Positions 19,055-28,350 of a DNA stretch of 64,000 bases are shown one piece after another. Under the pieces are notes generated by a model that was given only the letters and a program-made list of their open reading frames with translations, had not been told where the DNA came from and ran no database searches. Source of the DNA: CAZIIK01 sp964539235 (GTDB lineage Bacteria > Pseudomonadota > Gammaproteobacteria > Francisellales > CACEW01); the NCBI GenBank assembly GCA_964539235.1, contig CAZIIK010000050.1, forward strand, positions 1-64,000, given 5' to 3'. The translations under genes and the position numbers were made by a program. Position 1 is the stretch's first letter. Every line of letters begins with the position of its first letter.

Positions 19055-19693
19055 ATGTATGTCTGCAGAGTTTGGACAATCGGAAGAGATGGCAAACCAA
19101 ATTTTTACATAGGCGATGACAAGGCTAAAATTGATAAGGCACAAGCTAGGGCCTATCAGGATGCAGGTAAAAACTCTTATCCACAGCACCATGACGCAAT
19201 CACTCATATCGTGTGGATTGGAGGCACTATGCCGAGTGAAGGCGATACAGAAACCTTATATTCCGTACCCGCTTTAACACTTAATGCAAAAGATATTCGG
19301 CCTAAAGCATGTGCGCGTATTCGAGAAGACCTGGCCCAAACTATTGCAAAATTATTTGCAGAAGAGCGCATATATACTTCCCAATGCTCTGTCATCATTA
19401 ACACAGTAATCGTTGCCAATGTGGCTACGGCAATTGAATGTATTCAGGGCATGCTAAAGAAAGGCCTTATAATTGAGATAACACCCTGTAATGTTTATCG
19501 GTATCTTACATATCTTTCATCTTCATCAGAATCAAGCAATCCATTTCGACTCACGTTTTTTGAGTATGCGAAAGCATTAAAAGATCAAAACGCACGACGA
19601 TACTCAGATCGATATGGAATTGAATCGAAGAAAGACTCAGAGCAGCCAGTTGAAATAGAAATGTCGCTAATGGGTGATAGTCGACCTGATTAA
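19055..19693 (+). CDS. hypothetical protein
   Basis: 212 residues with no recognised domain. The composition is that of a soluble protein. The N-terminus has a YVCRVWTIGRDGKPNFYIGD segment that could be a small beta unit, the middle (about residues 80-145) is alpha-helical with Ala/Ile-rich stretches, and the tail is charged and low in complexity (SKKDSEQPVEIEMS). A TATAAT lies about 40 bp upstream, and GGAAG is about 9 bases before the ATG. The gene stands alone between mnmG and the cupin gene and is more A+T-rich than its neighbours, which may mean recent acquisition. Confidence 0.6.
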   Translation: MYVCRVWTIGRDGKPNFYIGDDKAKIDKAQARAYQDAGKNSYPQHHDAITHIVWIGGTMPSEGDTETLYSVPALTLNAKDIRPKACARIREDLAQTIAKLFAEERIYTSQCSVIINTVIVANVATAIECIQGMLKKGLIIEITPCNVYRYLTYLSSSSESSNPFRLTFFEYAKALKDQNARRYSDRYGIESKKDSEQPVEIEMSLMGDSRPD

Positions 19694-19851
19694 ATCAACA
19701 ACTGCCTTGCCATCCAACACTATCTTTAAAACATTTGCATATTCGGTTTGACCTGGATGGAACACGATGCCTAATATTCACTTGATATCAAAAGCATCTA
19801 CTGGCATAAGTGATCAAATAATATCCTTTTAATGATCGGAGCGCCGTAACC

Positions 19852-20337
19852 ATGCACACTGTAAACGCACAACATTGGATTCATAAGTTGAATCTAGAAC
19901 CGCACCCGGAAGGTGGTTACTACGGTGAGTTTTATCGCTGCTTAGAAAATGTAATCTGCAGTGACACACAAAAGCGTTCCGCATGCACCTCGATTTACTA
20001 CTTATTGGAAAACGATCAAAAATCGCATTTACATCGTTTAACTTCAGATGAGATCTGGCATTTTTACGCAGGACAGACACTCATCATCTATGAAATCAGC
20101 CCAGAGGGCCAGCTGACGGAAACTGCCTTAGGGCAAGGTGAAACAGATGTGTTTCAACATGTAGTACCCGCCGGAAATTGGTTTGGTGCAAAGTTACAAA
20201 AGCCCAACGGGTTTTCGTTGGTTGGGTGTACAGTTGCACCTGGTTTTGAATATGTAGACTTTGAACTGGGAAGCCAGGCAAGCTTGCAAGCATTGTATCC
20301 TCAACACCAGCAGTTAATCACGGAACTGTCTAACTAG
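19852..20337 (+). CDS. DUF985-family cupin protein
   Basis: 161 residues matching the DUF985 (RmlC-like cupin) family. Landmarks are LNLEPHPEGGYYGEFYR at the start, TSIYYLLENDQKSHLHRL, the SDEIWHFYAGQTLIIYEI core and the CTVAPGFEYVDFELG tail. The family fold is a small beta-barrel with a possible metal or sugar-nucleotide pocket. The physiological substrate is not established. It is followed by a degraded antitoxin fragment and then carB on the same strand. Confidence 0.88.
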   Translation: MHTVNAQHWIHKLNLEPHPEGGYYGEFYRCLENVICSDTQKRSACTSIYYLLENDQKSHLHRLTSDEIWHFYAGQTLIIYEISPEGQLTETALGQGETDVFQHVVPAGNWFGAKLQKPNGFSLVGCTVAPGFEYVDFELGSQASLQALYPQHQQLITELSN

Positions 20338-20381
20338 CGCGGAATATACTAACCAAATTTTTAATCTGAGACTTTGTAAAA

Positions 20382-20510
20382 ATGGCACAAGAAATCATTA
20401 CAGAAAATGATCAGTTGGCACTGACGGAGACGGATAGCCAACGTGTTTTAGACCTATTAGGCGATCTCCCAACACCGCGCACCAAGCTGATATACGCCCA
20501 CGCCAAATAA
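20382..20510 (+). pseudogene. remnant of a DUF1778 (TacA-type) antitoxin gene
   Basis: A 42-residue frame beginning AQEIITENDQLALTETDSQR and ending LPTPRTKLIYAHAK. This matches the C-terminal half of DUF1778 ribbon-helix-helix antitoxins, where a helix is followed by a leucine-rich stretch and a P-x-P-N-x-x-L-like end. There is an in-frame stop 13 bases before the ATG, so the DNA-binding N-terminus is absent. No GNAT toxin follows; the next gene is carB. I infer the residue of a lost TacAT-type toxin-antitoxin pair. The match is by eye and short. Confidence 0.5.
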
Positions 20511-20588
20511 ACATGCCAAACCCGTTAGACAATGCCCGGGCAAATGTCTATCATACGCACAATTCTCCTTCTGCCTGGGTTTTATCCT

Positions 20589-23500
20589 ATGAAACACTCC
20601 ATTAAAAAAGTCTTACTCCTCGGTTCTGGCGGCTTACGCATTAGCCAAGCAGGTGAGTTTGATTATTCCGGCTCACAAGCGATTAAAGCCCTAAAAGAAG
20701 AAGGTATCACCGTTATTTTGGTGAATCCGAACATCGCAACGATTCAGACTGATCCGGACATGGCGGACAAGGTCTACTTGCAACCGTTGAACAAGCCCAC
20801 TGTCACCGAGATCATCCGCACCGAACGTCCTGACGCCGTACTGCTAGGTTTTGGTGGACAAACGGCCTTGAATTTAGGTTTAGCATTGGAAGACGATGGC
20901 GTTTTCAAAAAATACAACGTTGCCGTCCTGGGCACAGATACACAAGCGATTCGTTTGTCTGAAGACCGTAAATTATTTAAAGAAGAACTCGACAAAATCG
21001 GCGTCTGCACTGCCAAGAGTTTTGGTGTTTCCACCGTAGAAGATGCGATCATTGCTGGCCGCGAAGTCGGCTACCCTTTAATGATGCGCTGTGCTTTTTC
21101 ACTTGGCGGTTTGGGCTCTGGCATTGTCGACGACGAAGCCACACTGAGATCACGTGTCACTGAAGCGTTGAGCGTCGCGCCTCAAGTGTTGATCGAAGAA
21201 AACATGATCGGCTGGAGTGAGTTTGAATACGAAATCGTGCGTGATGCTGCTGGCAACGCATTAACCGTGTGTAACATGGAAAACTTCGACCCCATGGGCA
21301 TTCACACCGGTGAAAGTATTGTCGTTTCACCTTCGCAGTCACTGACCAACCGCGAATACCACATGCTGCGCGAAGTGGCGATTAAGGTCGCTAATCACTT
21401 TAATATTATTGGTGAGTGCAATATTCAATACGGTTTCAACTTAAAAACCAGCGAATACCGGGTCATTGAAATCAATCCCCGACTGTCGCGTTCCAGTGCT
21501 CTGGCTTCTAAAGCCACCGGTTACCCACTTGCCTTTGTCGCGACAAAATTGGCCTTGGGCTACAAGCTGCATGAACTGAAAAACAGCATCACCAAAAAGA
21601 CCTGTGCTTACTTTGAACCTGCGTTGGATTATGTCGTAGTTAAAATTCCGCGTTGGGATATTCAAAAGCTGAAAGGCGCTGAACGCCGCATCGGCACGGA
21701 AATGAAAAGTGTTGGTGAAGTCATGGCCATTGGCCGCAGCTTTCCAGAAGCCTTGCAAAAAGCCATTGGCATGTTGAACATCGGCGCCACAGGTTTGTTG
21801 GATTACCCATACGAAATTCCAGATTTGGAAGCAGAAATTGCCCAAGCGACTGACCGCCGTATTTTCGCCTTACACCGTTTCTTTGTGGCAGGCGGCACGG
21901 TCGAAAAAGCTGCTGAACTATCCTGCATCGACCCGTGGTTCTTGCACCACATGTATGCCATTGCAGATACTGAGCGCCAACTGAAAAAACACAAATTATC
22001 CGCTGACTTACTGCACCATGCGAAGAAAATGGGCTTTTCTGACCGCATCATCGGCCAATTGATTAAAAAAGATGAAAACTTTGTCCGCGAACGTCGTTTG
22101 GCAGATGGCATTACACCAATGGTCAAACAAATCGATACCCTGGCTGGCGAATTCGACGCACAAACGAATTATCTTTACCTCACGTACCACGGATGTGAGC
22201 ACGATGTGGCGCCGGCGGAACAGCCGTTAAGCATTATACTTGGCTCAGGCCCATACAGCATCGGCTCTTCAGTGGAATTTGACTGGTGTGGCGTGACCAC
22301 AGCGAGAACCTTGAAAAAACTCGGCAAAGGTTCTGCCATTATCAACTCCAATCCGGAAACAGTGTCAACCGACTACGATGAGTCAGACCGCCTGTACTTC
22401 GAACAACTTACCCTGGAACGGGTACGTGATATCGCAGATTTCGAAAACCAGGATGGCATTGTGGTGTCCATGGGCGGACAGATTGCCAACAACTTGGTGC
22501 CACATTTGACTGCACATGGCTATCCAATTTTAGGGACTTCACCAGAGAATATTGAACGTGCGGAAAACCGCGAAAAATTCTCCTCCATGTTGAATGACCT
22601 CGACGTTGACCAGCCTGAATGGATCGCTGCCGAGACTTTGAGCAAAGCGAAAAAATTTGCCAATCGTGTCGGTTATCCAGTATTGATTCGTCCTTCCTTT
22701 GTTTTGTCTGGCGCCGCAATGAATGTGGTATTTTCCGAAACCGAAATGGAAAAATACCTGGCGGAAGCCTCTATGGTATCACCTGACCACCCCGTGGTGA
22801 TTTCTGACTTTATTCAAGATGCGAAAGAATTAGAAATTGATGGTGTTGCACAGAACGGTCAAATCGAAATTTATGCCATTTCGGAACACGTGGAAAATGC
22901 CGGTGTGCATTCCGGAGATGCCACCATCGTGTTACCACCGCAGCGACTCTATCTAGAAACCATCCGCCGTGCCAAACACATCACGCGTAAGATCGTGTCT
23001 GAGCTGGATATCTCAGGTCCGTTTAATATCCAATTCATCGCCAAAGATGACGACATTAAGGTGATCGAGTGTAATGTCCGTGCATCACGCTCTTTCCCAT
23101 TCGTGTCTAAAGTCACCGGTCACAACTTTATCGATATTGCTGCCCGCGTATTGCTGAATTGTTATCAATCACAACATTACAACACTCTAGACCTCGACCA
23201 TGTTGGCGTGAAAACACCACAATTTTCTTACAGCCGTCTGAAAGGCGCGAACCCGGTGGCCCATGTTGAAATGGCGTCGACGGGTGAAGTCGCCTGTATC
23301 GGCGATGACCTATTAGATGCGTTTTACCGCTCTTGGCAAGCAACAGAACAACAGGTATTGCGCAAGAAAATTTTTGTCAGCATCAGTTCGAATAAAAAAC
23401 CACGCTTATTGGAGGCGTTACAACATTTAGATGAATTGGGTTGGGAAATTTACACCACCGAAGGCACTCATGATTACCTCGCTAAGATGGGTGTGAGTTC

Positions 23501-23762
23501 ACGTTGCGTCTTTAAAGCCAGCACGCAAAATACACCGAATGTTGCCGATATGATTCGCGAGCAACAGGTTGATTTGATTGTGAATATTCCAAGCAGCCGC
23601 GCCAGCAGCAGCCAAGTCACCGATGGTTTTACCATTCGACGCCTGGCGATTGACCATCACATTCCGCTGATCACTAATCTACAGATTGCACAAGTCGCGT
23701 TGCATTGTTTAGCCGAATTGCATGATCGGCCGACCACAGTAAAGGCTTGGCAAGAGTTTTAG
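20589..23762 (+). CDS. carB: carbamoyl-phosphate synthase large chain, CAD/CPS1-like type
   Basis: 1057 residues with the standard order: ATP-grasp synthetase half 1, oligomerisation domain, ATP-grasp half 2, C-terminal MGS-like regulatory domain. It makes carbamoyl phosphate for arginine and pyrimidines. The sequence resembles the eukaryotic CAD/CPS1 and Bacteroidetes type rather than E. coli CarB: LGSGGLRISQAGEFDYSGSQ at the start, FSLGGLGSG in the first ATP site, and FEPALDYVVVKIPRWD. The start at 20589 is preferred over one 57 bp upstream because homologues begin here. No carA is adjacent. Arginine genes lie about 3 kb downstream on the other strand. Confidence 0.94.
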   Translation: MKHSIKKVLLLGSGGLRISQAGEFDYSGSQAIKALKEEGITVILVNPNIATIQTDPDMADKVYLQPLNKPTVTEIIRTERPDAVLLGFGGQTALNLGLALEDDGVFKKYNVAVLGTDTQAIRLSEDRKLFKEELDKIGVCTAKSFGVSTVEDAIIAGREVGYPLMMRCAFSLGGLGSGIVDDEATLRSRVTEALSVAPQVLIEENMIGWSEFEYEIVRDAAGNALTVCNMENFDPMGIHTGESIVVSPSQSLTNREYHMLREVAIKVANHFNIIGECNIQYGFNLKTSEYRVIEINPRLSRSSALASKATGYPLAFVATKLALGYKLHELKNSITKKTCAYFEPALDYVVVKIPRWDIQKLKGAERRIGTEMKSVGEVMAIGRSFPEALQKAIGMLNIGATGLLDYPYEIPDLEAEIAQATDRRIFALHRFFVAGGTVEKAAELSCIDPWFLHHMYAIADTERQLKKHKLSADLLHHAKKMGFSDRIIGQLIKKDENFVRERRLADGITPMVKQIDTLAGEFDAQTNYLYLTYHGCEHDVAPAEQPLSIILGSGPYSIGSSVEFDWCGVTTARTLKKLGKGSAIINSNPETVSTDYDESDRLYFEQLTLERVRDIADFENQDGIVVSMGGQIANNLVPHLTAHGYPILGTSPENIERAENREKFSSMLNDLDVDQPEWIAAETLSKAKKFANRVGYPVLIRPSFVLSGAAMNVVFSETEMEKYLAEASMVSPDHPVVISDFIQDAKELEIDGVAQNGQIEIYAISEHVENAGVHSGDATIVLPPQRLYLETIRRAKHITRKIVSELDISGPFNIQFIAKDDDIKVIECNVRASRSFPFVSKVTGHNFIDIAARVLLNCYQSQHYNTLDLDHVGVKTPQFSYSRLKGANPVAHVEMASTGEVACIGDDLLDAFYRSWQATEQQVLRKKIFVSISSNKKPRLLEALQHLDELGWEIYTTEGTHDYLAKMGVSSRCVFKASTQNTPNVADMIREQQVDLIVNIPSSRASSSQVTDGFTIRRLAIDHHIPLITNLQIAQVALHCLAELHDRPTTVKAWQEF

Positions 23763-23871
23763 TCTGAGACCAGACCTAAAACTGGCTTTATTCTGCTGTG
23801 ACTGTACAGTTCTCCTAAGTTCCTTATCTGTTAAGTATCACTGAAGTTATGAAACAGCCTTTATAATTGCA

Positions 23872-23946
23872 AATGCGCAACATTGAGAAACAAAAAAATG
23901 TTGTGCAACACATTTTTATTGACAATAGTTGCGCGTTTAGTATCGT
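23872..23946 (+). promoter_or_regulatory. promoter with palindromic operator sites for the AAA/winged-helix gene
   Basis: A TTGACA is at 23919-23924, with a weak -10 candidate TATCGT at 23941-23946 (16-bp spacer). Around it are repeated half-sites of the form GTTG/CAAC: GCGCAAC at 23875-23881, the palindrome TGTTGTGCAACA at 23899-23910, and GTTGCGC at 23928-23934. The first and last form an inverted repeat spanning the promoter. The downstream protein ends in a winged helix, so autoregulation is plausible but inferred. Confidence 0.5.
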
Positions 23947-23977
23947 TGCATTCTCGCGATTAACTTGGAGAAAGATC

Positions 23978-25210
23978 ATGCAATGGGACGCTTTGGGGTT
24001 TAGCGATAATCCATTTAATACCGACCCAATTCGGCAAAAGACATTAGATTTATACATTGGTCGTGATAAAAATGTTGGCATTTGTAAAAATGTCCTAGCA
24101 GAAAAAAATGTGTTACTCATCATTGAAGGCGCACGAGGGATAGGCACCACGTCATTTGGCAACTACCTGAGATTTAATTCACAGGCACAGAAAAAATATT
24201 TCACGCCGTCAAATGAAATTAGAGTGGGAGCCGGTTGGAATATTGAGACTTTATTGGCTGTCATCGTTGGCAATATCGTGCGTGAACTTGATATCTTTCA
24301 ATCAGCGCTTGTTGCAAACAATAAAAAATTTCAAGATGCCAAGGCGCTCACGATGCGCATTGCTGAAACATACCGTTCCTTTGGTATTGATGCATTAGGC
24401 TTTGGGGTAAATTATGGGAAGAACGCAGGAATTTCTTTTCAACCCAGTATTGTGCCGGCAGCGATTTTAGGGCATCACCTTGAGGATTTAGCTAATTTAG
24501 TGCAATCCCTTGGTTATGAATTCGGTATTTTGCTGCAATTAAATAATTTGGATGTTGGTGCTATACATGAAGCAAAACACTCAAAGTACTTATTTAATGA
24601 ACTGAGAGACTATATTCAAACTGATTTAGTCAGTTGGATGTTGGTTGGCGATATTGGCTTACGGAAATTTATTGCGCAACAAGTTGATCGGTTAGATGAT
24701 ATTGTTAGTTACGAAGTGAGAATTGATGCTTTATCAAAGCAAGAGTTTCTAAATCTAATTGATCAACGTGTCAGTTTCTACAAAACACATAAAAATGCAG
24801 AACTGCCAATTGATAGAGCCGTCTTTTTGCATCTTTTTAAAATAACTAAGGGCAGGCTGCGCTATGTGTTCGGACTTCTTAAACGGCTGCTTAACGAGTT
24901 AAGTATTGGGGACCTGACAGATCGCTTAACGCTTGATATTGCAAAGCCTATGGTGACAAGGTTGACACAGGAAAGAATTGTACAATATGACATTACCCCA
25001 AAAGAATTAAGTCTATTACAAATGATTGTAAAAGCAGGCTATGGTAATGCGAGTAAGCTTTCTGCCAAATTGGGGCAATCTCGCCAGGCCATATCAAGAG
25101 CATTGGTCAATTTGCTGGAGATAAAACTGTTGCATGTCCAACAATCAGGCCGGGATAGAACTTATTATCCTGTGCTTGAAGCAGAAATAGCCTACTTAAG
25201 TCAGGAGTAG
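23978..25210 (+). CDS. AAA-type ATPase with C-terminal winged helix
   Basis: 410 residues from the ATG at 23978, which has GGAG eleven bases upstream. An earlier in-frame start at 23867 would lie inside the operator region. The N-terminus WDALGFSDNPFNTDPI leads to a P-loop, EGARGIGTTSFGNY, and a sensor/arm region (VGDIGLRKFIAQQVDRL). The C-terminus (about residues 330-410, SKLSAKLGQSRQAISRALVN) is a winged helix-turn-helix. This resembles ORC/Cdc6-like or MalT-like bacterial STAND/AAA ATPases. Its role is unknown. The region is visibly more A+T-rich than carB and argH, suggesting transfer. Confidence 0.75.
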   Translation: MQWDALGFSDNPFNTDPIRQKTLDLYIGRDKNVGICKNVLAEKNVLLIIEGARGIGTTSFGNYLRFNSQAQKKYFTPSNEIRVGAGWNIETLLAVIVGNIVRELDIFQSALVANNKKFQDAKALTMRIAETYRSFGIDALGFGVNYGKNAGISFQPSIVPAAILGHHLEDLANLVQSLGYEFGILLQLNNLDVGAIHEAKHSKYLFNELRDYIQTDLVSWMLVGDIGLRKFIAQQVDRLDDIVSYEVRIDALSKQEFLNLIDQRVSFYKTHKNAELPIDRAVFLHLFKITKGRLRYVFGLLKRLLNELSIGDLTDRLTLDIAKPMVTRLTQERIVQYDITPKELSLLQMIVKAGYGNASKLSAKLGQSRQAISRALVNLLEIKLLHVQQSGRDRTYYPVLEAEIAYLSQE

Positions 25211-25244
25211 TGGAATTTTCAGCAGAGCGTTATGGTTTGAGAAC

Positions 25245-25283
25245 CGGTTTTTGAAATCTTGCATGTCGAAACCGTAATTTTTT
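25245..25283 (+). terminator. weak rho-independent terminator candidate
   Basis: CGGTTT (25245-25250) can pair with AAACCG (25269-25274), followed by a T-rich run. The loop is long (18 nt) and the stem short, so this is only a candidate for ending the ATPase transcript. Confidence 0.3.
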
Positions 25284-25320
25284 GTTGGTTCACTCCCATT
25301 GGTCCAAGCGCTAGGCAAAA

Positions 25321-26674
25321 TTAATCTGAGATCTGTAAGAGCCGCTGCAACTGCTCAATCAAATAAAATGGAATCGACGACAGCTGATATTTGGCGACTT
25401 GCCCATCATGTAGTTTGACCGCAACCGGCACCTGACTCGGCAGATCAGCATTAACCCTGACAGCATGAGGTAGTTGTTTTAGATGCATGAACAGATGCAA
25501 TGATTTTAAACTGCCGGTTGCACCTGACTTCACCTCAATCGGCACGATTTGACCACCAGATGCCCAAACATAATCTAATTCCGCATTAGCACTTTTATTT
25601 TCACGCGCCCAGTAATAGGTCTGTGGTGCTTGATACAGTGGTTGGCTGGCGCGCAATAACTGACCGACAATTTGTTCAGAAATAGCACCTTGGTTAATCA
25701 GATTAATGTCACCGATTTGATTGACTTCATGTAATTGCAATCCGAGCAAAGCCGAGGTCATGCCCACATCTAACAGCCCAACTTTAAATCGCTTAGCATT
25801 GGCTTCTGCCATTAATGGCACACCATTTGCCGCAGTTGCAACGGCTTTGTAACACACACGTGCCTGGCACAGTAAACCTAAGGCTGCTTTCAGTTTGGTT
25901 GACTGTAAATCTCGTGCGACCTGGCTGTAAACAAACTTACCACCCAAAAGACGGGGCACAGCCTGCCATACCGCGTCTAAATATTGCGTATCAATTCTCG
26001 GGGTGTATTTGACAAAGTCATCCCGATAAGCCATACGCAAATCACTCTGTATACGAGCAACTTCTGCCAGCGCATCGGTATTGACCCAAGTCGCCACAGC
26101 TTCTGGCATACCACCCACAATCAGATACTCGCGGAATAAATCCAACAACTTATGGTGCACGGGCAAAGCAACAGGGGTTGTGAAATCCATCTGTTGTATA
26201 AACGCTAACAAGACCGTTTCATTTTTGGCCAACAAAAATTCTTCAAAAGATAAGGGTTCGATATAGCAAAAAGATACGCGCCCGACCGGCATGCTGAACT
26301 GATGGTCACCTAAGGTAAAGTCCAACAAAGATCCTGCCGCGACGACTGCAAGCTCTGGCATATCTTCATAAAACCATCGCAATTTTGCCAATACATCCGG
26401 AAATGCTTGCGACTCATCCAAAAATAATAAGGTCTGCTCAGGTTGCAAGGTTTGCTGCTGCGCTAAACCGATATCACGCAGAATGACTTGCACATCATTG
26501 GTGTGGAAAAACTGCTTGTGCGCTGGAAACTTCTCAAAGTTCAATTCAACTAATTGCTTACCACTGGACTCCACCAAATGACGCACCAACCTGACGGGCA
26601 CCGCGCATAATCATCGGCTTGCGAGCTGAATTCTGCAGCCACTGCTGCAAATATTGAGAGGCATAACGTTGCAT
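25321..26674 (-). pseudogene. AAA/DUF4143 ATPase with deleted P-loop
   Basis: The open part (25321-26601, GTG at 26601) has Walker B TLLFLDESQAFP, the AAGSLLDFTL sensor segment and the DUF4143 C-terminal nuclease-like domain with YYWARENKSANAELDYVW. It lacks Walker A. The true start is the ATG at 26674: that frame reads a normal DUF4143 N-terminus through RKPMIMRGARQVG and then shifts frame exactly where the KTTL of the P-loop should follow, stopping 9 codons later. About 14 bases appear lost between short TTGGT repeats. The ATPase site is gone, so I call it a pseudogene. Confidence 0.82.
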
Positions 26675-26724
26675 GGCTGCATCCTCTGAATGCACATATT
26701 TCAGACTAATATAGCACAATTAAC

Positions 26725-26778
26725 AAAAAGACCCTTGTGTTTTTGTAACAAACCATCAAAAACACAAGGGTCTTTTTT
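26725..26778. terminator. strong bidirectional rho-independent terminator
   Basis: A perfect 21-bp inverted repeat (26725-26745 with 26757-26777) surrounds an 11-nt loop, with A-run on the left and T-run on the right. It sits 4 bp after the argH stop and so ends the argCJBGH transcript on the minus strand. It would also stop plus-strand transcription. Confidence 0.9.
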
Positions 26779-26782
26779 ATTT

Positions 26783-28159
26783 TTATGTCTGATTTAGTCG
26801 CTCCTGTGCGTAGGTAAGTTGCTGTAAAACGGCTTGTTTTGCCGTGCCACCCCGCACGCAGCGGGCTTCGACAGCATGCTCTGGCACTAAAGCCGTATAA
26901 ACATCTGCAGCGAATAATTCACTGTGTGTCTGCAGCGTATGTAATGGCAGATCCACCAGTAACTGTTGCTGCTGAATACACTGCATCACCAACTGACCTG
27001 TCACTTCGTGAGCTTGACGAAAAGGCATGCCTTTTTTCACCAAGTAATCTGCCAATTCAGTGGCATTGGAAAAATCTTGCGTCACTGCTTGGCGCATATT
27101 CTCTACGCGCACTTTCAGCGTTGCTAACATGGGCGCAAATAAATCTAATGAACCATGCAAAGTCGTTAAGGTATCGAATATCCCTTCTTTATCTTCTTGC
27201 ATGTCTTTGTTGTAGGCCAAAGGCAATCCCTTGAGCACAGTTAAAATACCGATTAACGCACCGTAAACACGACCAGTTTTACCCCGCACCAATTCTGGCA
27301 CATCTGGGTTTTTCTTCTGCGGCATCATGCTGCTGCCAGTACAATATGCGTCATCTAATTCAATGAAACTAAATTCTTTACTGCACCACAGCACCAACTC
27401 TTCACTCAATCGTGACAAATGGGTCATGATTAAAGCCGCATGTGAAAGGAGCTCCACCACGAAATCTCGATCACTGACCGCATCCAGACTGTTTTCATAC
27501 ACCGCTGAGAAATCCAAGGCTTCTGCCACACTAACGCGATCAAATGCGAAACCTGCACCCGCTAACGCACCGGCGCCCAGTGGGCAAACATTAATGCGTT
27601 TTAAACTATCGGTCAGGCGATCGATATCACGCTGAAACATCCAAAAATAAGCCAATAGATGATGTGCCAGCCGCACGGGTTGAGCACGTTGTAAATGCGT
27701 ATAGCCAGGCAATATGGTGTCGACATGCTCACTGGCTTGCGTGACCAAAGCCTGCTGCACAGCTTTAAGTTTTTGCACCATACTTTCAACATGCAGGCGT
27801 AAATACAGATGCATATCGGTGGCCACTTGGTCATTACGACTGCGACCCGTATGCAATTTACCAGCCAATGCACCAATTTCTTCATGCAGCAAACGTTCAA
27901 TATTCATGTGAATATCTTCATCAGCCACTTGAAACGTGACTTCATCTGCTGCAATGCGTTGCTGAATGGCATGCAGACCGGCAACAATGGTGTCGCATTC
28001 TTCATCGGTCAGCACATCGCATTGCAACAACAACTGCGCATGCGCCACACTACCTTGGATGTCGACCATGGCTAACTCATGATCAAAATGAATCGACGCG
28101 GTGAATTCATCGACTAACTGGTCAGTTGGTTTGGTAAAACGGCCACCCCAAAGTTTCAT
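26783..28159 (-). CDS. argH: argininosuccinate lyase
   Basis: 458-residue enzyme of the fumarase/aspartase superfamily that splits argininosuccinate into arginine and fumarate, the last step of arginine synthesis. It begins [20 protein letters not shown] and carries the signature [16 protein letters not shown] at about residues 280-295, and the [13 protein letters not shown] block. It lies about 190 bp downstream of argG, with repeat elements between, and is followed by a strong terminator. Confidence 0.97.
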   Translation of the reverse strand: MKLWGGRFTKPTDQLVDEFTASIHFDHELAMVDIQGSVAHAQLLLQCDVLTDEECDTIVAGLHAIQQRIAADEVTFQVADEDIHMNIERLLHEEIGALAGKLHTGRSRNDQVATDMHLYLRLHVESMVQKLKAVQQALVTQASEHVDTILPGYTHLQRAQPVRLAHHLLAYFWMFQRDIDRLTDSLKRINVCPLGAGALAGAGFAFDRVSVAEALDFSAVYENSLDAVSDRDFVVELLSHAALIMTHLSRLSEELVLWCSKEFSFIELDDAYCTGSSMMPQKKNPDVPELVRGKTGRVYGALIGILTVLKGLPLAYNKDMQEDKEGIFDTLTTLHGSLDLFAPMLATLKVRVENMRQAVTQDFSNATELADYLVKKGMPFRQAHEVTGQLVMQCIQQQQLLVDLPLHTLQTHSELFAADVYTALVPEHAVEARCVRGGTAKQAVLQQLTYAQERLNQT

Positions 28160-28235
28160 GTTTTGTTATCCTTTTTTCATGTAGGCCTTTATCTAAATTT
28201 TGCTAAAAACCAAACCCTTTAATAGGCTTGACTTC

Positions 28236-28345
28236 GACAAAAGGTTCCTGTCCTTCGACCAAAGGCTCCTGAGCTTGTCGAAGGACAGTCAGCGAAAATT
28301 AGGTCCATGAGCCTGTCGAAGGGACCATCTTTCGGAGGCTCAGGG
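28236..28345. repeat. REP-like repeats between argG and argH
   Basis: Two or three copies of a short motif of the form GAGC(T/C)TGTCGAAGG occur here. CTGTCCTTCGAC (28248-28259) and GTCGAAGGACAG (28277-28288) form a perfect 12-bp hairpin. A second copy is at 28308-28323 and a degenerate one near 28330-28340. A related copy occurs at 58071-58116. This kind of intergenic palindrome is common in environmental proteobacteria and may act in mRNA stability or simply be a scattered repeat. Confidence 0.65.
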
Positions 28346-28350
28346 AACGG

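Noticed and set aside
20514..20603. 30-residue frame just before carB, considered as a toxin remnant
   Set aside because: No similarity to GNAT or other toxin starts; it overlaps carB in another frame.
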